20,971 nucleotides of DNA, from the NCBI GenBank assembly GCA_041557595.1, contig JBFFGE010000072.1, positions 1 to 20,971 on the forward strand. The letters are read 5' to 3'. This stretch comes from JAOTYV01 sp041557595 (GTDB taxonomy: Bacteria > Pseudomonadota > Alphaproteobacteria > UBA8366). This document shows, piece by piece, positions 16,135 through 20,971 of the stretch. The stretch's first letter is position 1. Each line of letters begins with the position of its first letter. The notes under the pieces are model-generated. The model worked only from the letters and a program-made list of their open reading frames with translations, was not told the DNA's origin and searched no databases. Made by a program: the position numbers and the translations under genes.

Positions 16135-16944
16135 TTACGCGGAGGCCGCCAAGGGACGGGTCAGCAAGGTTCGGGTCGCCGCTGTCACATCGGCCTGCCG
16201 CATCAGGGATTCTCCCACGAGGTAGCAATACGCTCCGGCCGCAGCCATGCGCGCGAGATCCTCGGGCGTCGACAGACCGCTTTCGCTGATCAGGACGCGA
16301 TCCTGCGGTACCATCGCCGAGAGCTCCTCGGTGGTCGCAAGGTCGACGTCCAGGGTTTTGAGATTGCGATTATTTATGCCGATCAGGGGCGAGTCGAGCT
16401 TGAGCGCCCGATCCATCTCGGACGCATCGTGGACCTCGATCAGCACATCCATCTTCAGGTCTCTCGCAAGGCCGTCCAGCGTCGCTGCCGTGTCATCGTC
16501 GAGCGCCGCCATGATCAGCAGGATGCAGTCCGCGCCGATCGCCCGCGCTTCGAAAACCTGATATGGGTCGAGCGTGAAGTCCTTGCGCAGGACCGGCAGC
16601 CCCGTCGCCATCCGCGCCGCGGTGAGGTAGTCGTTGCGGCCCTGAAAATAGGGCGTATCGGTCAACACCGAGAGGCATGTGGCACCGCCGGACTGGAAGG
16701 CGCGGGCCAGGGCGGCGGGCGCAAAATCCTCCCGAATCAGGCCTTTGCTTGGCGATGCTTTCTTGATTTCTGCGATCAATCCGTATTCGCCCGCGTCGGC
16801 GCGCGCCGCCAGGCGATCGGCGAAGCCGCGCGTCGGCGGACCGGCCGCCGCGCGCCGCTCGATCTCTTTTTGCGGCGTGTGCGTCTTCAATTCGGCGACA
16901 TGCGCCCGTTTGTCGCCGCAAATCTTGTCGAGGATGTCGCTCAT
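16135..16944 (-). CDS. trpC: Indole-3-glycerol phosphate synthase TrpC
   Basis: A 269-residue single-domain TIM barrel that closes the indole ring by decarboxylating 1-(2-carboxyphenylamino)-1-deoxyribulose 5-phosphate in tryptophan synthesis. Visible motifs: LIAEIKKASPSKG with catalytic Lys near residue 61, PVLRKDFTLDPYQV with the second catalytic Lys, GINNRNLKT, and LISESGL with the substrate-binding Glu and Ser. There is no fused TrpF domain. Its ATG overlaps the trpD stop by 4 bases (ATGA), so the two are coupled. Confidence 0.97.
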   Translation of the reverse strand: MSDILDKICGDKRAHVAELKTHTPQKEIERRAAAGPPTRGFADRLAARADAGEYGLIAEIKKASPSKGLIREDFAPAALARAFQSGGATCLSVLTDTPYFQGRNDYLTAARMATGLPVLRKDFTLDPYQVFEARAIGADCILLIMAALDDDTAATLDGLARDLKMDVLIEVHDASEMDRALKLDSPLIGINNRNLKTLDVDLATTEELSAMVPQDRVLISESGLSTPEDLARMAAAGAYCYLVGESLMRQADVTAATRTLLTRPLAASA

Positions 16945-17981
16945 ACCGCCTGTCCGATGATTGCCAGCATGCGCTCCAAGGCGGCCTTGCCGGCGCCGCT
17001 GTCGATGGAGTCGGCCGCGAGAGCGGCGCCGTCGCGCAAATCGTCCGTTCGGCCGGCGACGATGAGCGCGGCGGCTGCGTTGAGCACGACGATGTCCCGA
17101 TAGGCGCCGGCCTGGCCGGCGAGCAAATCGCCGATGGCCGCCGCATTATGCGCCGGGTCGCCGCCTTTCAACGCGTCGAGCGTCGCACGCGGCAATCCGG
17201 CGTCTTCCGGAGTCACCTCGAATTTCCGGATCGATCCGGCGGAATACTCCACCACCTGCGAGGGGCCGGTCGTCGTCAATTCGTCCATGCCGTCGCTGCC
17301 GTGCACGACCCATGCGCGTTCCGCGCCCAGATTGCCGAGAACCTGCGCCATCGGTTCCAGCCATGTGTCGCTGAACGTGCCGACCAGCAGACGCGTCACG
17401 CCGGCCGGATTAGACATGGGACCGAGAATGTTAAAGATCGTGCGGATTCCCATCTCGACCCGGGCGGGTCCGACATGCCGCATGGCGCTGTGGTATTGCG
17501 GCGCCATCAGGAAACCGATGCCGGCCTCGGCGATCGATTGCTGGACCAGCGCCGCCGGGGCCTCCAGGTTGATGCCGAGCGCGCCCAGCACGTCGGCGGC
17601 GCCGGATTTGGAGGAAAAGGCGCGGTTGCCGTGTTTTGCGACGGAGACGCCGCATCCGGCGACCACCAGGGCGGTTGCGGTCGAGATATTGTAGGTGCCA
17701 TGCGCATCGCCGCCGGTGCCGACGACATCGATGCTGCCCGCGGGGGCGGACACTTTCAGCGATTTTTCCCGCATGGTCCGGGTCGCGCCGGTAATTTCGT
17801 CCACGGTTTCGCCGCGCAGGCGCAGCGCCATCAGGAACGCGCCGATCTGGGTCGGCGTCGCGTTTCCGGACATCATGATGTCGAACGCTTCCGCCGATTC
17901 CGCCTCGCTCAGGGTATTCCCATCGGCAACTTTGGCCAGCAGCGGCTTGAGATCGGCCGTGTTGTTCGGTTCGTTCGTCAT
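16941..17981 (-). CDS. trpD: Anthranilate phosphoribosyltransferase TrpD
   Basis: A 346-residue enzyme that joins anthranilate to PRPP. The family motifs are the PRPP-binding GTGGD (88-92), NIST (98-101), KHGNR (116-120) and SSKSGAADVLGALG, with the usual small helical N-terminal domain. AAGGGA, which partly overlaps the trpG stop codon, lies 5 bases before the ATG, giving a tight trpG-trpD junction of 9 bases. It overlaps trpC by 4 bases. Confidence 0.97.
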   Translation of the reverse strand: MTNEPNNTADLKPLLAKVADGNTLSEAESAEAFDIMMSGNATPTQIGAFLMALRLRGETVDEITGATRTMREKSLKVSAPAGSIDVVGTGGDAHGTYNISTATALVVAGCGVSVAKHGNRAFSSKSGAADVLGALGINLEAPAALVQQSIAEAGIGFLMAPQYHSAMRHVGPARVEMGIRTIFNILGPMSNPAGVTRLLVGTFSDTWLEPMAQVLGNLGAERAWVVHGSDGMDELTTTGPSQVVEYSAGSIRKFEVTPEDAGLPRATLDALKGGDPAHNAAAIGDLLAGQAGAYRDIVVLNAAAALIVAGRTDDLRDGAALAADSIDSGAGKAALERMLAIIGQAV

Positions 17982-17990
17982 GACGGTCCC

Positions 17991-18572
<582 letters not shown>

Positions 18573-18586
18573 TTCAATGCATTGAA
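18573..18586. promoter_or_regulatory. Perfect palindrome abutting the trpG start codon
   Basis: TTCAATGCATTGAA is a perfect 14-bp palindrome ending at the base before the trpG ATG, where a ribosome binding site would be expected. With one bulge it can extend into the start codon. It could be a repressor site or an RNA hairpin that controls initiation; no known regulator is recognised. Confidence 0.4.
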
Positions 18587-18629
18587 TGGAGGTTCGGAAC
18601 CCTGCCGGGAAACGCCGCCGTCTCGCCAC

Positions 18630-18638
18630 CTTATATCA
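18630..18638 (-). promoter_or_regulatory. Possible extended -10 promoter of trpG
   Basis: On the minus strand TGATATAAG matches an extended -10 element (TGN plus TATAAT at 5/6), about 58 bases upstream of the trpG ATG. No good -35 box stands at the right distance. It lies in the 113-bp gap after the crotonase gene, which suggests trpG starts its own operon. Confidence 0.35.
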
Positions 18639-18685
18639 GGCTTGATAGGGCCATGAAAGCAAGTGCGTTAAAGATATGGGGGTAA

Positions 18686-19459
18686 TCAGCGCCCTTTGAA
18701 CACCGGCTTGCGTTTTTCGACAAAAGCCTGCATCGCCTCTTGCGAATCCTCGGACGACGACAATTCGACCGTCATATTCTGCTCGAACCGGTAGCCGTCG
18801 CGCAGGCTCATTTCTTCGATCGCGTTCATGGAATGTTTCGCCAACTTCATGGCAACGGGACTGCGCGCCGCAATCTCCGCCGCGATGGCCATTGCCGCGG
18901 CCATCAAGTCCGCGCCCGGCACACAGCATTCCGCGACACCGAGCCTGTACATCTCCGCGCCGGTCACCTGATGGCCGGTAAACAGCATGCGGCGCGCGCG
19001 GGAATGTCCAAACAGCCGCATCGCGTGCCGCCCTCCGCCGAGCAGGCCGACATTGATTTCGGGCAGGGCGATGACCGCTTCCTCGGCCGCGACGAGGATG
19101 TCGCAGGAGGCGGCGATCGCCAGCCCGGCGCCGAGGGCCGGGCCGTTCAGGGCGCCGATTACCGGCTTCTGGCATTCCATCACCGAATAGAAACACTCCC
19201 GAGCGCGCCGATTGTGCTGCCAATTGTCTCCCGCTTCCCGGGTCTTGCCGGCGCGTTCCTTGATATCCGCGCCGGCCGAGAAACAGCGCCCGGCGCCGGT
19301 TAGGATGATAGCGCGCACGTCGTCGCGGTCGCTCAAAGTGTCAAAGACAGCGGCCATATCGTTGTGGAACTGGGCATTTTGCGCATTGACCGGCGGACGG
19401 TCCATGGTCACGACGGCGATAAATTCCTCGATCTTGCATTTCACGGTCTCGGTCTGCAC
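18686..19459 (-). CDS. Enoyl-CoA hydratase/isomerase (crotonase) family protein
   Basis: A 257-residue crotonase-fold protein. The oxyanion-hole segments are clear: CFSAGADIKER (59-69) and NGPALGAGLAIAASCD (105-120), followed by ALPEINVGLLGGG and the C-terminal SPVAMKLAKHSMN and EKRKPVFKGR. Of the two glutamates used by classical hydratases (Glu144 and Glu164 of the rat enzyme), the second is present (Glu134), while the first position is Ala114. The reaction may therefore be isomerisation, decarboxylation or another crotonase chemistry, and the substrate is unknown. I chose GTG 19459, with GGGGAG 8 bases upstream, because it gives the usual family length; ATG 19486, with AGGCGG upstream, is a close alternative. 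It lies where trpE often stands next to trpG. Confidence 0.88.
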   Translation of the reverse strand: MQTETVKCKIEEFIAVVTMDRPPVNAQNAQFHNDMAAVFDTLSDRDDVRAIILTGAGRCFSAGADIKERAGKTREAGDNWQHNRRARECFYSVMECQKPVIGALNGPALGAGLAIAASCDILVAAEEAVIALPEINVGLLGGGRHAMRLFGHSRARRMLFTGHQVTGAEMYRLGVAECCVPGADLMAAAMAIAAEIAARSPVAMKLAKHSMNAIEEMSLRDGYRFEQNMTVELSSSEDSQEAMQAFVEKRKPVFKGR

Positions 19460-19759
19460 TGCGCACGCTCCCCGGTCAGAAATCATGTCGGCCGCCTGGA
19501 TTTCCGGCGGCGCTCCAGGCAGGGAGAATAGGCGGAGGGACGCGGTCTTGCCAACGCCGGACCGGGATCCCGCGGCAAATCGATTCCGATTCGTGCGAAA
19601 TACCCGGCGGTTGCGACAAATCCCGTGCAAACTTCAGCGATCGTTTATTTGTTTGTGCGATTCCGGTAAGGCGGGAACCCTGCGGGTGCCGGCGTTGTTA
19701 CCGTAAGGGGAAGCGCCGCGGGGCGATTAACGTCTGCCGGCGGGACTGCGGCGTTGGTC
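19460..19759. other. Divergent intergenic region
   Basis: About 300 bases separate the crotonase gene from the gene on the plus strand. The first part may hold the alternative crotonase start at 19486. An AT-rich island around 19640-19660 is the likeliest place for promoters in either direction, but I find no convincing -35/-10 pair, terminator or small gene. Confidence 0.4.
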
Positions 19760-20971
19760 ATGAGCCCACAGTTCGCCTATACATTCGGGGAAGATGCGCT
19801 GGGAAATCACGATCCATTGAGTACCAAATCACCTCACGCCTTGCGTTCCGAGCGCGGGATGCTCCGGCCCTTTGGGGGGGCAGGCGCGCGCGCATTCAGG
19901 GCGCGCGCGGTGCGGTGGTTGTCGGGGACGCGGCGGGCGCAGTTTGCCGCCGGTTTGTCCTGCGCCTTGCTGTTCGGCGTATTCTTCGGGGCGTTGGTTG
20001 TCGCGAATATCCGCGGTCAGGCGACGTCACCGCAGGCGCCGCAAAGCGCCGACAGCCGGGAACAGCGTCCCGTCCCGGTGCCCGTTCGAGTCCGGATTGC
20101 CGAGCAACCCTTGCCGGCGCAGGGCCCCATGCCGCAATCGGCGGTGCCGGAGGGAGCGGCGGCAATCGCGGATCCGGATGACTCGCAATCGCCTACCGAT
20201 ACGCCGAAGATCGACACCAAGCCGAAACCGCGAATTGGATCGGTGTTTCCATTGGTTGCGACGGCGCCTGTGCCCGGACAGCGGCAAGAACCAGGGCAAC
20301 CCGTCGCATCCACGCCGAAAATCGAACCCCTGCAACGCGTTGCCGCGCTGCCTGAAGCGCAGGAATCGCCAGCGCTCGAAACGGTGGCGTCGAAACGGCC
20401 GGACGGTAAGTCATTCGGCCCGCCGATGTCGCGTGTCCCGGAATCCCAGCCGCCCGCAATCGCCGCGCCGACGATCGCCTGGACGCCGGAACAGGAGACG
20501 CCGGTAAAGGAGTCGGCGAAAGCGGACCCGCCGGCATTGCCGGAATCCCCGGCAGGGCCGCAGCCGGAGACCGCCATCGAGCAGCAGAAGGTCGCCTTGC
20601 CGATGCCGGCTGCTACTCCCGCGCCGGGAGCGCCGCCGAGGCACGACATATCGGCGGCCGAGACCGGTGCGGCCGACGCGCCATCGAACGAACAGGAAAA
20701 GGCGGACGCCCTTCAGCCGACGCCAACGCCTTCCGAACCCGTGACGATTCCGGTGGAGGCGGCAGCCCCGGCGGTGGAGCCTGTCCAGACGCCGCCCGTC
20801 CAGACACCGACTGTGGCGGCCGTCGACGCGGACAATGCCGCGGCGCTTGGCTCCGAGGTCGCCGATGCCCGGTCGGCCGGAGCGGCGAAGATCGTCGACC
20901 CGCAAGCGGACTCGCTGCCAACGCCACCGCGGGAAAAACCGGTTGCGAATGGGGTGCCGGAAAAACCCGTC
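19760..20971 (+). CDS. Membrane-anchored Pro/Ala-rich protein of unknown family (3' end outside window)
   Basis: One frame stays open from ATG 19760 to the end of the window, 404 codons without a stop, so the C-terminal part is missing. The N-terminus is basic (ARAFRARAVRWLSGTRR) and leads into one hydrophobic helix (about residues 60-83), then at least 320 residues very rich in Pro, Ala, Glu, Gln and Thr with few hydrophobic residues. Short motifs recur, such as TPKI (twice) and VQTP (twice). This suggests an inner-membrane anchor with a long disordered periplasmic stalk ahead of an unseen domain. TonB- or TolA-like proteins, SPOR-domain proteins and divergent polysaccharide deacetylases are built this way, but nothing visible decides between them. 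The start is unsure: ATG 19859 would drop 33 residues and keep the helix. No strong ribosome binding site precedes either. Confidence 0.7.
   Translation, partial: MSPQFAYTFGEDALGNHDPLSTKSPHALRSERGMLRPFGGAGARAFRARAVRWLSGTRRAQFAAGLSCALLFGVFFGALVVANIRGQATSPQAPQSADSREQRPVPVPVRVRIAEQPLPAQGPMPQSAVPEGAAAIADPDDSQSPTDTPKIDTKPKPRIGSVFPLVATAPVPGQRQEPGQPVASTPKIEPLQRVAALPEAQESPALETVASKRPDGKSFGPPMSRVPESQPPAIAAPTIAWTPEQETPVKESAKADPPALPESPAGPQPETAIEQQKVALPMPAATPAPGAPPRHDISAAETGAADAPSNEQEKADALQPTPTPSEPVTIPVEAAAPAVEPVQTPPVQTPTVAAVDADNAAALGSEVADARSAGAAKIVDPQADSLPTPPREKPVANGVPEKPV

Noticed and set aside
18573..18629. 19-codon N-terminal extension of TrpG
   Set aside because: TrpG proteins start at the ILIDNYDSFTYNL strand, and the extension is Arg-rich and unconserved.
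18573..18685. Trp attenuator or leader peptide before trpG
   Set aside because: No short reading frame with clustered Trp codons and no terminator/antiterminator hairpin pair could be found in these 113 bases.
19872..20507. Arg/Pro-rich 211-codon frame on the plus strand
   Set aside because: It is a +1 shadow of the Pro/Ala-rich membrane protein. The true frame has a membrane helix and stays open to the window end, while this one is an Arg/Ser/Pro artefact.

Overview
The window is a GC-rich stretch of bacterial chromosome. Its gene content and order match the conserved cell-envelope and tryptophan neighbourhood of Alphaproteobacteria: rseP-bamA-skp-fabZ-lpxA-lpxI-lpxB facing gltA, then gltX, comEC, lexA, moeA, moaC, trpC, trpD and trpG. 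LpxI in place of LpxH, an alphaproteobacterial LexA box (GTTC-N7-GTTC) in front of lexA, and trpC-moaC-moeA-lexA in one row all point to that class. A Rhodospirillales-like lineage is my best guess, from gene order only. I see no rRNA, tRNA, CRISPR array, insertion sequence or prophage gene.

Left half, plus strand (1-8149): the 3' part of one RseP-type site-2 protease is followed by a complete second rseP paralogue. Then come bamA (outer-membrane beta-barrel assembly), a Skp/OmpH periplasmic chaperone, and a tightly packed lipid A block, fabZ-lpxA-lpxI-lpxB, whose genes abut or overlap. lpxD, normally between skp and fabZ, is absent; only about 130 non-coding bases lie there. A bidirectional hairpin terminator separates lpxB from the convergent gltA.

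Middle (8213-13569): citrate synthase gltA has its own likely promoter downstream of gltX on the minus strand. comEC diverges from gltX and carries a one-base frameshift at 12157-12159; removing one G restores a normal 747-residue protein. The 3' ends of comEC and lexA overlap by 26 bp.

Right half, minus strand (13544-19459): trpG-trpD-trpC-moaC-moeA is probably one operon (short gaps or overlaps), followed by lexA with its own promoter and LexA box. trpE is not next to trpG. The next gene upstream is instead a crotonase-fold protein that lacks one of the two classical hydratase glutamates. Diverging from it and running off the right edge is a membrane-anchored protein with a very long Pro/Ala-rich region, the one gene here I cannot assign to a family.

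Most of the window is ordinary core genome, and I do not see a clearly new biological system. The points most worth following up are the tandem RseP paralogues, the missing lpxD, the comEC frameshift, a perfect 14-bp palindrome abutting the trpG start codon, the atypical crotonase, and the Pro-rich membrane protein.
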